Shown: piece by piece, positions 1 to 12,506 of the stretch
How the letters are laid out: each line of letters begins with the position of its first letter
Numbering within the stretch: the first letter of the stretch is position 1
From: Terana coerulea
Taxonomy: Eukaryota > Basidiomycota > Agaricomycetes > Polyporales > Phanerochaetaceae
Assembly: GCA_024811115.1 (NCBI GenBank)
Contig: JAKOGH010000315.1
Span: forward strand, 62,001-126,000
DNA length: 64,000 bases
Reading direction: 5' to 3'
Position numbers and translations under genes: made by a program
Notes under the pieces: model-generated
The model's database searches: none
The model's input: only the letters and a program-made list of their open reading frames with translations
What the model was told of the DNA's origin: nothing

Positions 1-370
1 TGAAGGGACCTCGAAGGTCCTTACCGACCTCACCGAAGTGGTTGTTCGCATGGTTCAAAACTCAAGACGACTTGGACGGGCAGAGATTTGTTTGCATAGA
101 GATTGCTCAGGTGCCAGAGACTCGGCAAATTGGTCAAAACGAGGTTGTGAAGCATCGCTTGAACGTTACATCAAAGCCTAGGCCACTTATTTCACTCTAA
201 CCAACTTGAAGTCGAGAGAAGGTGAACCACGGCGTAGTGTTCATCAAGTCGATGAAACAAGCCCCGGCCTGCAGTGAACTACTCGTTTACAGCATTCTAT
301 GGCTAATGCTATCGCTTCGTTTGCGTGGCGTATATTACGCATGTTTTCTATGGTGTTATTCGTCTCTTCC

Positions 371-1697
371 TCAGATAGGTTTGGGGGTAGCGTCCAACGC
401 GTTCTCAGCCTTCACGCGTGCAACGTAGTGTTGACGCTTCTCGAGATCTACGGTACATGGTAAGATGAATAACATATCTCGCCACGATGTTCGATGTGGG
501 ACTTACCATGAGCCCACATAGCGGCGCCAATCCTATTGGAAACGGTGAACACCAAGCCAACGATCGGAAGGCCCTCGAGGAGTGCAGCAGTAAAGCCAAA
601 TGCTATTCAATGATTGGCAGAGGTTGGTAAGGCTACATTCAATCCGTGTACAAGAAGCATACCTCGGTAGTCCCATTTGCGTTCCTCCATGTAGACTGCG
701 ATTTGCTCTTCTGTCATGCCCTTGGCTTTGAAATACTACATGATGATGTATAAGATGTATGGAAGTCCACAAATGGGCGAAAGCTTACCGGGCGGTGCAA
801 GTATCGCGCAGTTCCAAGGGCACGCAGGTATGCCGATATCGTAATTCCGGCGACTGGAACCAGGTGTAATGGTGCCAGAGCCACTTTCAAGCAGAAGCAT
901 TAGCACAATGATTCTTCACACACCCTGAGATACAACGCACGTTTTATCAGGGTCCTGGCATAGAATGTGCTTGCGATACTGCTGAGATGCGAGTTGTGTG
1001 GCTTCGGTGGACTGTCCCACTCCTCGACATACGGTTTCCAGAACTCTGGCCCTTTACCGCGAGAGGCGATGGTCTGCTCGTAGACACGGTCCCGCGCGAT
1101 GCGTATATTTTTGGCAAGAAAGAACGTAAGGATTGCGGTGAACTGCGTCGAGATGAACGCAAGAGTGGCATCTGCACAAGTACTTGGGTTTTGTTCAGTA
1201 CTTGACCAGTAAAAACAAACGTACATGTCGGTAAGTCGAAAGGCATGTGTATGCCAAAGATAGCTTCTCGTGAAAGCCCCGTCACAGATGGCGACCTGGA
1301 GTATACCTTGTTTAGTCCATGTACTTCAGCGACATTATTGGCGCTACAGAAGGAACGTACTTCAGCAGGAACAATTCCACGAACTTGCGTTGAATCTTGA
1401 ATGTTACAACTGCCTGTAAAGTAAATGAGTTAGGTCAGAATGCTTAGAGAATATAGCACTGAAACGTACCCACACCAGCGCAACACCGGCACCCCTAATG
1501 ACCCCATGCTTGCACTTCTGCCACGCTGGCTTCGCAAGACCGTTGTCGCGAAACAGGCGGTAGACTCCTACGATAACATAGGAGGGCGGGAACTGCAAGC
1601 GAGAGGTTGCTGCGCGCAAGTTGTCTGGGACGTTGTCGGAGTAGGGCGAGGTTGATAGCTCTTGACCATATTCTCCTGGAATTTCTGTGTCTGACAT
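371..1697 (-). CDS. EI24/Rrt8 (Lds)-like multi-pass membrane protein
   Basis: Read on the minus strand, it starts at the ATG complementing 1695-1697 (MSDTEIPGEYGQ) and ends at the TGA complementing 371-373. At least six exons are needed. Exon pieces in order are VIVGVYRLFRDNGLAKPAW, VVTFKIQRKFVELFLL, TGLSREAIFGIHMPFDLP, RIARDRVYEQTIASRGKGPE followed by FWKPYVEEW, PVAGITISAYLRALGTARYL, GMTEEQIAVYMEERKWDYRG and LLEGLPIVGLVFTVSNRIGA, ending DATPKPI. Several stretches are hydrophobic, and the late FGFTAALLEG...NRIGAAMWAHDLEK segment is the family signature I recognise. This pattern resembles the fungal EI24-domain Lds/Rrt8 group, known in yeast as lipid-droplet and outer-spore-wall proteins. A role here is inferred only from family. 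Frames join across canonical introns with no obvious break. Confidence 0.62.
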
Positions 1698-2361
1698 TAT
1701 TGGCTTTCTTGCGGGTTGGAAACGGGTTGGATCGGAGGCTGGTTGGTTGAATGTGCTGCGGTCGCCGGTGCTGAGGATACATACTCTGGAATACAAGTAT
1801 GACGACGGTGCGAGCCAGGCTTTCGGAAGTCTTGATCCGATGATGCTTGATCCGTCAGACGCTTTCATGCCGTGGTCGGCCTCGCTCAACACAACTCTCT
1901 CCCAACCTCAATGTACAAGCAGTGACCACGACTCAAATTATTTCTACAAGTATGTGAAAACTACTTGCCTCGCTTCAGGAGAAGGATTAGATGCAAACTC
2001 ATTATGCCTCTATTTATCCTCGGCGTAGCCTCCACCGCCGTCGAGTGGCGGTTACCAGTACTGTCGTCTATCAGGCATGGCCGTAACTGCACGGCCTCGT
2101 ACTGCGCTACCCACGCCGGCTACTTTAGTGTTTGCAGTGCCACCATCTGAGCCAAGCTTTCCCAACGCATCGCATTAAGTTTTCTACCCAGCATTTGTCT
2201 CAAAGCCGCCTGTTGCTTACGTAAGCAGTGGCGCTCGGAATGAGTGCGCAGCGCACTGTCAACTCCTCTCTCTTATACCACCACCTGAGCAGGACTCATC
2301 CCTACAACCTCTCACGTCTTCCTCCTGCATCACGGCCTGCTCACTCGCCAAGGCTATCATA
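1698..2361. other. Divergent intergenic region
   Basis: This stretch lies between the EI24-like gene (transcribed leftward) and the RCR-like gene (transcribed rightward) and must hold both promoters. I see pyrimidine-rich runs just before the second gene but no convincing TATA box, RNA gene or further coding exon. Confidence 0.5.
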
Positions 2362-3056
2362 ATGTGTGCGTACCAGGTTGGATACCGAATGTAGATCCAA
2401 AGCGCTCATTCCAAGCACAATAGTATCCACCAAGCATCACTGGAGTTCCGTTGCCCTCATTGCGCTTTCTTTGCTGCCGGCAGCGCGTGCAGACTGCTTC
2501 TTTGATAGGTGCGTGTTTATGGTCTTTGTGCATTGATAATAATATTCAGCTTGTCTCCATAGCGAGGGGTTTGAGCACTGCTCGCTGAGTAATGGAGCAC
2601 GCATCGGGATTGCCATATCCATCAGTGAGTTTCCAGTTATGCCACGTCTATTGCGCATAATGAATGTTATATGCAGTTATACTAGCTCTTCTCTTCATGG
2701 CGTCAGCCATGACCTACCGGCGACGCCGCATGCAGATGTATGCCACCAACCAGAACAACGTAAACTACGCTGGGCAGCCATATCCGCAGAATGTTCCGTA
2801 CAACAGTAATGGTTATCCGTCGCCGTACGCTGGTCAACCAGGTCCTTTGCCCAACAATGGCCCTCAATATCCCCCTCAATCGTACAACGCCTGGAACCCG
2901 CAGCAAGGGTTCGCGCCGGTACGTCGTCTTCATTACACAACTTCGGGCTTAGTGCAGCTCATATTCTACACTGCTGCTGCAGCCTCAGGGTCCTCCTCCC
3001 GGCTACTACCCCCTCCTCAGGGACCGCCGCCGGCTGGCAAGGAGACTGGCGTCTAA
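2362..3056 (+). CDS. Small signal-peptide/TM protein, RCR-like
   Basis: The first coding exon is only four bases (ATGT, 2362-2365). The intron 2366-2423 (GTGCGT...AATAG) joins it to MLSTKHHWSSVALIALSLLP, a good signal peptide ending around ARA, followed by a short cysteine-bearing ectodomain (CFFD, FEHC). Two more introns lead to a transmembrane helix, a stop-transfer RRRR and a tail rich in Pro, Gln, Tyr and Asn (YAGQPYPQN, PPQGPPPAGKE). This layout matches basidiomycete proteins related to the yeast Rcr family (chitin deposition/Congo-red resistance, endosomal sorting), but the family link rests on architecture. The last intron (GTACGT at 2919 to GCAG before 2985) puts the final exon out of frame with its PPPQGPPPAG ending unless one C is added to the C-run near 3009-3013. 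That is probably an indel in the sequence. Confidence 0.5.
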
Positions 3057-3335
3057 GTTTCAGGATGGGTTGCTTCGGCCTACTCTCGACTCGGAAATGC
3101 TTTCCATGTATTGATACCACTGTACTCGTACACGAACCAGAATAATAAAACAGTGCTCAGCTATGACTTATATGAGTGACCCGCATTGAAATGAGATATT
3201 TCTCATAGCCGAAATCGGGAACAAGAAGCATACCCCGAGGTTTGTAGCTTCATCGCATCTTTCGCTGCTACTCCTTCGTCGCTGCGCCGACTGTCTTTCA
3301 TTGCTGTTCCTATACCCTCTTTCTTTCTACCATTC

Positions 3336-6300
3336 ATGCCTAGTATCTTCTCTCGTTCTCGCACCAATTCAACACCGAAGAAATCAGAGGTCGCCCTAGA
3401 CGAGTTCGGCCGTGTCACCAGCAGAGGGTCGCCCAGCCCCGCTCAAGCCTCCACCAAGAAGAAGAAGGACAAGAGTCGCTCAAAGAACTCCCCATCTGAA
3501 CCAGAATCTCCAGAATTTGCGGTCCCGGATGGTAGCTTTCTCACCCTGAACCTCGACCCGCAGCGGTACGAGCCCGGCGAGGAACCGTCACAAGAACGCC
3601 GCCAACTGCTCGACTACGGTTACCTGTGCTACCAACGACATGTCGTGCTGGGGCTGGAGGAAGTGGCGAGGCTTGTCGACGTCGTTGGCAACGAGCTCGG
3701 CACCCGTGGCCTGACGACACCATTCATCTTCTCTGCGCTTGCCCTTGATGTCTCGTCTTCGGCCGTCAAACGACTCATCGACGCTTTCTTGCGCACCTGC
3801 ACGGGACGGCACGATGCGAACGCAGACCGTCTATGGAGAGAGGAAGCGAGGTTGGCCGGTCCACCAGAGCTGGGCATGTGCCTCCGCTGGGGTCTCGGTA
3901 GAGTCGTCAGGATTGTGGGCGGGCAGGAGGTGCGCGGGTTGCTGTCGTATCTGAGTTACCTGGAATGGAGCCAAGCTGAAGCCGGTACGTCGCAAAGATC
4001 TTGTTTTTCCAGGCCTGTCATTGACCCCCCTGTGAAGCGTTGAGATACCCAGCGACCCATTTTGCGGACTTTGTGGCCCCTCTCGAGCCCATCCTCCAGT
4101 CTCTCCTTGTCGGCCTACTCGAACTTCTGACCCGATTCACTGCCCACGCCTCGTCGTCCGGGCACACGCCGCCAACCCTCTCACCCTTATTTGGACCCCT
4201 TCTATTCGGGCTAGGCCCATCAACGCTTGCTTTCCACCATGTATATGTACACTACCTCCGCGCAGCGTCCGCGACGGAACACCTTATTCTCGCCTTCATT
4301 CGCTGGCAAGATGCGCCCAACGGAGAAGGCTCCAGTGCGACTACCCTCGGTGTTCCCACAAAACTCAAGGCATGGATCAAGGGCTACCCCGCCATGCTCC
4401 CCGATATCAACCCACGCGAGCGACCACAACCGCGACGCGGGGCACGCACCACACGCGTTATGAGCGTACGCCGTAATGTGCGCATGTACAGCACCGACCT
4501 CGTGAAGACCGCGGCGAGCTGGGGCCAGCGACCACGAGGCGCGCCGACCGCTCAGTCCGACCGCTCGTTTGCAACGTCGAAGGAGTGGGACCGCATCAGT
4601 CCTCCCACGTTGAAGCTCGCGCCAAGGTACTCGGATGCGTACAGGAAGCGTATGGACCTTGCTTCGAATTTCCATCCGGACATGGGGGCAGGGTCGACGA
4701 GCTCTACCATCAGCAACGTGCCGTCGCTTTCCTCTTCGCTCTCAACGTCATCCACGTCGAGTTTATTTGAAGATAAAGACCTGGGCACGCTCTTAGGCAC
4801 AAGGACGCCCGAGGACAGGTTCCGCAGCTTGACAGACATGAGGTGGGGCGAGTTTGAGTCCATGGGGTTCGGCAACCAGGGGGCAGATGAGAAGAAGCTG
4901 CAGTTCGACTTGACGGAGGGTGCCCGGGCTGTGAGTGCTCCCTTCCCTTCTTATATAGTGCATTGTCCGCTCATCACAACGTGTGTTTTATAGGCTCGCG
5001 CCGCGAAGCGCCTCTACACTTAGCTGGCAAGACTTCTCCTCGGCAGGGTTCACGCGAACTGATGCACCATTGAGCGCAACGCTGCAATTCAGCAGCCCTG
5101 TCGCAAATACCATTAACCAATGGCCCTCTCAAAGTGTAGAACTTCATCGCAAGCTGAAAAAGGCTCAGAAGGGTCTTCCAACATTTGGATGGGACACTGA
5201 GCCCGTGATAGGCTCGGAGGAGGTGATCGAGGAAGCGTTCATCGATGTATTCTGTGATTTGATCTACGGAAGTGGTTGGATGGACGTCGAGAGGAGCGAG
5301 GAGATGGACAGGGAGTGTAATTGGGCTCTAGTGAGTGCCATAATTTCAATAGCGTAATTTGGTCTAACGCTGGAGCAGGTTGAGTTCAAGTCTTTACCCG
5401 TTTCCAAGTCCACCGCGTCAGGTACATCGGACCCACGAACATCAACCACCCTCGTCTTATTCGAGGAGTTTGTACCGTTGGAATACAGGCAGCAGCTGAA
5501 TATCAACGGGTCCCACCGCCGTCGACTCCCATCGTTATTTGGCACATCATCTCGAAAGCAGTGGAAGCCCGCAACAACACTTAATGGAAGGCCCTACGTC
5601 GTCGGACATGTCCCGCACAGCCCCTCGTATCGCGAACTTGAATTCGAAGGTCTCCTCAAGTCGAATGAGAGTGCTACCAAGCTGATCTCGCTAAAAGTGC
5701 CAGATAGGTCTCATTCACTTAAGACCATGACACCACTCGCGAGCACGGTCACATCTCCAGTGGGCCAGGCGAAGCCAAATCTCTTCCTCATCCCTCCCGG
5801 TTCCACCGAGACCCCCATCAAGCGCACACCAAGTCGTACCGACAGTCTCAATGAGCCGCCTGCCCCTGGTTCATCCACTCCTGTCCAAGCTTCGCAGCAT
5901 CCCAACCGCAAATCGATGATCTTTAAATTGCCTATGAGTCCGACGTCGCGCACAGCCGGACTCCCGCCGACCGAGTACGAAACGATAGACTTCGAGGCAC
6001 GTATAACGACTGTTGACGGTGACGATGCTCATGCGTCCGCCTCGCAGCAGAAGTCGGGACACCGTCGCCGGCAGTCCAAGGACGACTCGTGGGTCGACAT
6101 TCTCGTGGCGAATAATTCGCGGCGGCTTGATGTGCAGGCGGCCGAACTTAAGAACGGGGCTGGGCGTGCTGGGCGGAGCGACCCGGAACTGGCGAGCCAA
6201 GAACTGTCCGCGGTGCTTGCCGCTGTCAGGGGACAGATACCTTCGGACGACGAGGATGACATGGACCCCAAGGGGAGTACTGCTGAAGACGGAGAGAGCT

Positions 6301-7221
6301 ACCGGGATGACCGGACTATCGAGACCTCCGAGAACCATGGGACCGAAGAGGGTGGGTCTATCGCATATGACCACGATGACCTTCAAGACGAGGGAAGAGG
6401 AGGAGGCCAAGCCGACACCTCAAAAACGCCTCGGGTACTTTGACCTCCATCCTGACCGGAAGCCGCCTCAACGTACCCCTCAGTCTCAGTTTGTCGAAAA
6501 TGTGCAGCCCCAACCGCGGAACATGAACCCACAGCCGCCCCAGGTGCGAGTCGAGCCGGCCGCGGATGCACCGCGGCCGTCATACGAGAGCGACGCATCC
6601 AGATATGACGAGCCCGAGCCGTATGATGGGATTGACGCAAACCCACAACCAACCCCACAGCCTCCTGCACCGGTGGTTGCGCCCCTGACGAGGCAATACA
6701 GCCCTGTACACACCGAGGTCCCACGCACTGCTTCGTCTGCTCTCAACGGCGCGCGCAGCTCTCCGTTGTCTGCCTCGCCCTCTCTGCCCCGGGGACCACG
6801 TCTCCCCGTTCCACCCGCACCTACTGCTGCGTTGCCAGCAGCTCCCGCGCCAGTGGTGGCTGCGCCCCAACCGCAAGCGAGCAAGACGGCGTCCCTGATC
6901 GAGATGTACCGCGAACGCGAGAAGACCACGCAGAACACGGCCGCATGGAACCCTGTCCCGCCGCCGTCCAAGCTCCCTGTGCGCGCGGGCTCGCTCCAAC
7001 CTGCTGCGCCCACACAGCCGCTCCGCGGCGTCTCGCCGCCCAAGCCGCCGCCGAGGTCTCCTTCGCCCGACGCCGTGTCCGTCGACAGCATGGAGGCCGA
7101 TCTCTCGCAGCCCAAGCCGCTGGGGCACAGCGACGCCAGCCTGCTCGATTCGCCCAGCAGGTACATCCACGGCGCTCCGTTGCAGAACGTCTTGGAGGAA
7201 GAGGAGGAGGAACAAGAGTAG
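3336..7221 (+). CDS. Msb1/Mug8-domain polarity protein (frameshifted twice)
   Basis: It starts MPSIFSRSRTNSTPKK with a basic, Ser-rich head and DEFGRVTSRGS, followed by an Msb1/Mug8 (RhoGAP-like) region: YGYLCYQRHVVLGLEEVARL, GTRGLTTPFIFSALALD, THFADFVAPLEPIL. The C-terminal half is disordered and Pro/Ser-rich and ends in EEEEEEQE. Introns are seen at 3985-4037, 4931-4993 and about 5332-5379. Msb1-family proteins act with Cdc42/Rho1 at sites of polarised growth; the role here is inferred from family. Two frame changes are required. Near 5012 one surplus C breaks KR-STLSWQDF. Near 6391 one surplus G in GAGGGA breaks the acidic run before KPTPQKRLGYF. With both treated as indels the protein is roughly 1,200 residues. 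Confidence 0.72.
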
Positions 7222-7983
7222 GGGTGCAGCAACCTCAGTGTCGCTCCAATGAATGCCCAATGTTGCTCTTGTCCGCGCCGGTTTGACTGCGTCGCATTGA
7301 TTGCTAGTAGGTTATATTTATAATTTGTTATGGACTTTCACAATGCTTTTCTTGCGCTCTCATTTCCATTTCCATCTTAGTCTTTCCGCCCACAGTCCAA
7401 CAAGCCATACTACATATCCTCCTCTATTACCTCCGAGCCATACATGTATTTGCTGCGTCTTGTGTTCCCACGTTCTGCATCGTGCCGGCGGCCAGCTCCC
7501 CTCCTTACATTTGACCCTGACAAGCAAGATACCATAGTACCCGGCAGAGATGTACCAGAACGTTATTCGCTCATTCTCTTGCGTTGCTCCAAGTAGTTTC
7601 ATGGCTCTTATGCTTCCTATATAGTATGCTGTCTTACAATACATATATCGTGTCTTGCATAACCGATACCGCGTATATGTACAATAATGAGCATAAGCGG
7701 TCTAGCTGTGCTCCAACATCCAGAATGCGTTTAGGAATGACGAGACGTGGAAGATTTATAATAGCTTCGTCTTCGTACTATGTTGGTTGCATATTCCGAG
7801 GGCTACTCGATATCAAACCTCAGGCCTCAGGCCTCAGCGTTCAACCATCACAATATTACCCGGGCTCATTACCCGCTACATCCCACATCCTGCGGCATAA
7901 TTAGCAAGCAGTCGCCCAAATCTCGCATAGCCGATCGGTCGCGGAATTCTCAAAGCCGTGCTTCACCCAAGTGTAGCCTACGC
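7222..7983. other. Convergent 3' intergenic region
   Basis: It lies between the ends of the Msb1-like gene and the leftward F-box gene. It is AT-richer than the flanking genes, with runs such as TATATTTATAATTTG near 7312, consistent with 3' UTRs and polyadenylation signals. A short imperfect tandem (CTCAGGCCTCAGGCCTCAG) sits near 7819. No coding potential is seen. Confidence 0.4.
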
Positions 7984-9701
7984 CTATAAAACATCTGGCG
8001 GCGGATAAGCCTCGCTATACTCCCAATCAGACACCGGCTCGTCCGTAAAATGGATCTCTGTCATGCTCCCCGGATCTTCTTTGCCAAATTCTGCTGGAGC
8101 ATGTTCCCTGACGGCGGTCGTGCCCATGTAGTATAGGTGCCGCAGCGGCAACCCGGCCTTGCGTCGGCTGTATGCGACGGTCGACAATGTTTCCCAGGAT
8201 ATGCCCCGCCTCGGCCGCTTCCAGGCTTTTTATCTGCCCGTCTGTACACCCCTTTGACGACGAGCACCTGTAGCGCTGGGAAAAGCATAGTTCTCCCAGA
8301 ACTGTGTCCGCTGTCTGCGGCATCAGGCAAGTTGTGAACCTTGCCAAGCATTTCGATCCAGATACGGTCCACAGAGCTGAAGTCTAGGTACAGCTCTTCG
8401 AGCTGTGTCAGCGCGCTGCAGAACCTTGTCAGGGTCATTGAAGTTCTCGCCCAGTTGACTGCCTCAAAGCTCATCCCGATGACTTTCAGGCCTCGCAGGC
8501 CAGACAACGACGCGAGGAATCCGTGCCGAGAGTCCCCCGATGGAGATGCAAGAAATTCGAGCAGTGCCACATAATCTGGATCGTCTGGTAGTAGGCGAGG
8601 GTAGAAGTCGAGCGTGAGGCAAGTAAGGCTAGGAAGTCGAAGCCAGCCGAGTAATTTTATCAGGTAGTCAAGCTGTGGGAAGTCGGCTAGGATGAGGTTC
8701 TGCACGGACGATGCAGTCACTGCCTCTGGAACATCGGCAGCGAACCAATTGGATGAAGGTAGCTGGGGACCCGAATGATGAACGGTAAGCATACGCAGAC
8801 CGGGTGACGAATCTATTATCCGGTAGAAGTCCTGTTGGAGCGGGCGTAAGCTGAGCTCGTGGTATCCTAGCTTCAGTTCACGAAGGCCAGAGAGGAACTT
8901 CGTGTCCGCCCAGTTCAGATGATAACCCCATAAGGTGGCCTCTTGAAGCTTCGGCACGTCGTTGTGGAACAGCACAAATTCTTGCTTCTCGCACTTTTCC
9001 CGAACTGCGGGATATCGATCGTCATCCCAGCCGGGAGGACGGTACAGGTGCAGTGACTCCAGGAGTGGCGCGCCCTCGCAAGTTGCGAGGATGGTGAGCA
9101 CTGCATGCATGCTGTCCTCGTCTGTGGCAAGTCTGAAGGACCTCCACCGGTCGACCTTCGCTGCGAACAAGAGCACAAGCTCTATGAGGGTATCTGTGTC
9201 GTTTTCGCTGATGATTGCGATGTTCAGTGGCGCATATTTCGCGCGGTGCAGGTATGCTCGTACCCTGCGCAAGAGCGTTCCTTCCTCGTCGTAGCAGCAT
9301 TCGATTGTGGACCATAGTTCGGCGGTGTCCAGGGCAACCGCACGCCATAAACTGCAGACTCGAGAGACGTGCAGCTCGAAGGGCACCGCACGTTGAGCGG
9401 TTGGGTATGTCTTCTGTGGGAGATACTCAAGGGAGCTGACGGAAGGCGACGTGCGGCAGAAGTGCCCTTGAGGGTGATGTCCGGCGTGGGAATGTTCGCT
9501 TTCGTAGCAGGATTGAGCCCCTAAAGCGAGTATGTAGGAGAGAATCTCTGGGGGCATGGCGTCGATGAAGTTGGTGGATTGAGTGTAGGGTGAAGATGTT
9601 CCAGGATCATTATGTGGTAAAGATTTCTTGTCAAGATATATATCATCTTGACCTGTGTCGAAAGCTAAGAGAGCATCTTCAGCGCCTTGCGTGGAAGACA
9701 T
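7984..9701 (-). CDS. F-box protein, LRR-like (copy 1), frameshifted near C-terminus
   Basis: The main frame starts MSSTQGAEDALLAFDTG at 9701. The F-box is near residues 47-95 (MPPEILSYILALGAQ, then VSRVCSLWRAVALDTAELW) and is followed by irregular leucine-rich segments (FLSGLRELKLGY, LPSLTCLTLDFYP, ALTQLEELYLDF). This is the large Agaricomycete F-box family; such proteins usually bind Skp1 and pick substrates for an SCF ubiquitin ligase. It is clearly paralogous to the two tandem copies at 23-27.6 kb. The frame breaks twice near the end. The first break is at the run of four C on the plus strand around 8249-8252, before DGQIKSLEAAEAGHIL. The second is around 8150-8165, before AGLPLRHLYYMGT. 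The tail then ends at 7984. It could be an assembly fault or a decaying copy. Confidence 0.68.
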
Positions 9702-11590
9702 CTATGGTAGTAAGCATTAGTACGATTGTTTCACGACTACAGCTGGAACCTGCTCACCAGAAGATCGAGTAATCGCAAGACCTGGTTAAATATTTAGTGA
9801 GCTGAGCCAATAACTGCGCTGAGTGGCGGCTGTGGCACGTCACGCGCGAATGGTGTACGAGCCGCCGGTGACCCAGTCCGACTTGGTCAACCTCGTATGA
9901 ATATCGTGTGAGATAAGCTGTATATCTCACTTCTATGCGCACTCCGTGAAGCAAGGTAGAGTCACAGATTATAATGTGGTGTTTAGGGATGTTTGTCCGT
10001 AGAGTGGCTGTGACTATGATGGTTGGGATAAAGAGGGGATTTAAGATTTGCGCTTCAGCACCAGCGGCTTTGTGGCGCGGGAGCTTCCGAGCGCTCGGCA
10101 TCGACGTACAATTTTGCCCACAAGTAAACTGCCTGAGCGTAGAAATTGCCCACATTAATCACCAGCTATGACATGACTGTTCTTAGCAGGCTTGGGAGAA
10201 TTATAATTAGTCTGTTATATCTCTTCATGGGCATGGACCAGCACAATATATATACCAGTAGCTCACAGTGGCTACCCACTGGCAGAATTACCACGCCCGG
10301 GCTCTTAAATTCAACTCTTTCAGACCAAGCTTCGAGAAAATATACGGGGCCCGGGCGATAGCAGATTTTAGTCGTTTTGGCGCTCAAGGCTTGCACCCAA
10401 TGACGGAGCTGCAGAGCTCCTCCGCGTTTTTCTGCACGCGCCGCTGGCGTGAAAGGGGCCCGAAGTATTAAGAGCTGAGACACGATAGCTTATTTGGCTA
10501 GGGAAAGAAGGCTGATAGTTCCTCGCATATGCGGTGCCTGTACTAACGTAGGTGTAACCATGAAGTGCCACCACGTACACATGAGGTTGCCCTAAATACG
10601 GGCCGTCATGCGCAACCACAGACTGCACTTCATACGAGTCTGATACTCACAAATTTTGCTGGATGAACAACCCGGCCTCAATTACGAACAAACTGCCAGG
10701 CTACCATTTTTCGTACGGCCCAGTGAAGACGAAGTCGTCATTTCCAAGTCGTTACACCTCGAGCAATCCAAATTGACAATGGTGGCCATACAAGGTCATC
10801 TGAGACCTCACAAACCCTACGGCGGGTATGCCTGTACATGTCCAATGGCCCGTCAATAACCTCGCGCTCATACATTTCTATTAGTACGCATCACGGACGA
10901 TAGGGCATCGACAAGACACAGCCGCGCAGTCAACGGCGTATCTGTGAAGTATTTGATGTGTTCAGGGATTTCCGCGGCGAGCACTCAGCATGCCGACCAA
11001 CGGTCGCCTGATCTGTCATCATTGTATCCATGTGGATCGCTACTTTCGAGAAAAATATACAGCAGAAGATAGCAGGTACATCCGGACGCGACGCCATACA
11101 CAGGCAACCGCTTCGGTTGACCGCTGTGCACCTAGTACTTGCCGCGAAGGGGGTTCGGAGGGTGCCTAGGACTTTGGTAGCTACTGTTTAACCGGTTGGA
11201 ATCTCTATAGTGCCACCAGTCTTTGTCAATAACACGGTCAATCGAAGGTTTGCTGGTCAGAAGGCCCAGTCACTCACCTTGCTTCGCCCTCTTCGTTTCC
11301 CATCATGTCGTTTTCTACCAGGGTGGAAAGTGAAACACAGAGACTCAATCTTGCGACTCACGCCGTATCAACATCTTATAACCGCCACGTATAGGTTATT
11401 GCGCAGGCAAAAGAATGATGATGTAAACAGATTCACTAAGCACCTAACGCAAGAAAGCATCGTCCGCTGCTCTTCGAATATTGCTCACTATAAGATACAC
11501 CCTCCTGCCCGTTCCTTCACCCTCCCATCCCTTCGTCTTGTCATAACCCTTCTGCTGCATCTGAACTGCAATATTCAGTCGCGTTGGCGT
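9702..11590. other. Long intergenic region, no gene recognised
   Basis: About 1.9 kb between the start of F-box copy 1 and the 3' end of the cyclophilin gene. Open frames are short, lack recognisable motifs and do not join across good splice sites. A motif close to TTCGAGAAAATATAC followed by GATAGCAG occurs near 10331 and again, slightly altered, near 11045. A near-palindrome (GGAGCTGCAGAGCTCC) lies near 10406. No tRNA-like fold was found by eye. Confidence 0.4.
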
Positions 11591-12506
11591 TCATTCAACG
11601 ACGCCCGACGCAGCAACGACGATGCGCTGCCGTGGGCGACCGCTCTCGGAACCCTGTGCCTCGACCGCACGAACGATGTCCATGCCCTCCACGACCTCGC
11701 CGAACACGACGTGCTTGCCGTCGAGCCATGAGGTGACGACCGTGGTGATGAAGAACTGCATGGAGTTGACGTGTCAGATCGCATTATGCTTGGCGTGCAC
11801 AGTAAGAAGGAAAGCGCACTTGAGAACCGTTGGTGTTGGGGCCGGCGTTGGCCATCGAGAGAAGACCAGGTTTCGTGTGGCGGAGGTTGAAGTTCTCGTC
11901 TGCAAGACGGGACGACGCTGGTCAGAGTATGCGGAAGAACGGGAGGAACGACGCGTACCTTTAAACTTCTCGCCGTAGATTGATTTACCACCGGTGCCTT
12001 GAGGCGACTTATGTCAGACGGAAGTATATGTAACAGGAGGAATGGGCGCACCGTTGTGACGTGTAAAGTCTCCACCTTGGATCATGAACTATGTCGCCAA
12101 CCAACCATCTCATGAGATGCGTGTCCAGCATATATGCGGGCAGAGACGCACGTTGGGAATGATACGATGGAAGCTGCTACCCGAGTAGCCGAAACCATGT
12201 TGGCCCGTCGCGAGCTCGCGGAAGTTCTTTGCGGTGCGGGGCACGGCGTCGTCGTACAGTTTGAACACGATGCGACCCAGCGGCTTCTGGTCCGCCGCGA
12301 TATCAAACTACATCCACCAGCGCAATTTGAGAGCGCATACATGCATGAAATGTTTGAAGGACGTACGAAAACGTTGGCCCTACAACCCGAAACGGTCAGT
12401 GTCCGAGTCTCCGCTGATTCGCTGAACGACGAACTTACATCGAGGTGGCTGACTTGCCTGTCGAGGCGGCAGTCGTCGACATAAAGCGGCGCAAGAAGGA
12501 GGCCAT
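11591..12506 (-). CDS. Cyclophilin-type peptidyl-prolyl isomerase, mitochondrial presequence
   Basis: It is complete in about seven exons, all joining in frame. It starts [19 protein letters not shown] at 12506, an Arg/Ser-rich amphipathic leader typical of mitochondrial import, then MANVFFDI begins the cyclophilin fold. Core motifs are [76 protein letters not shown] and [19 protein letters not shown]. The catalytic Arg-x4-Phe...Met-Gln pattern ([15 protein letters not shown]), the QFF and the [10 protein letters not shown] block are all present. It ends at the TGA complementing 11591-11593. The product should catalyse prolyl cis-trans isomerisation, probably in the mitochondrial matrix. The internal Met before ANVFF could give a cytosolic form if transcription or translation starts downstream. 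Confidence 0.9.

Noticed and set aside
1..370. Open frames at the left edge
   Set aside because: Two frames are open for about 60 codons but show no motif. The stretch is probably the 3' flank of the EI24-like gene or the tail of a gene outside the window.
6486..7260. Two long overlapping minus-strand open frames opposite the Msb1-like tail
   Set aside because: They are composition-driven shadows of the Pro/Ala-rich coding region on the plus strand.
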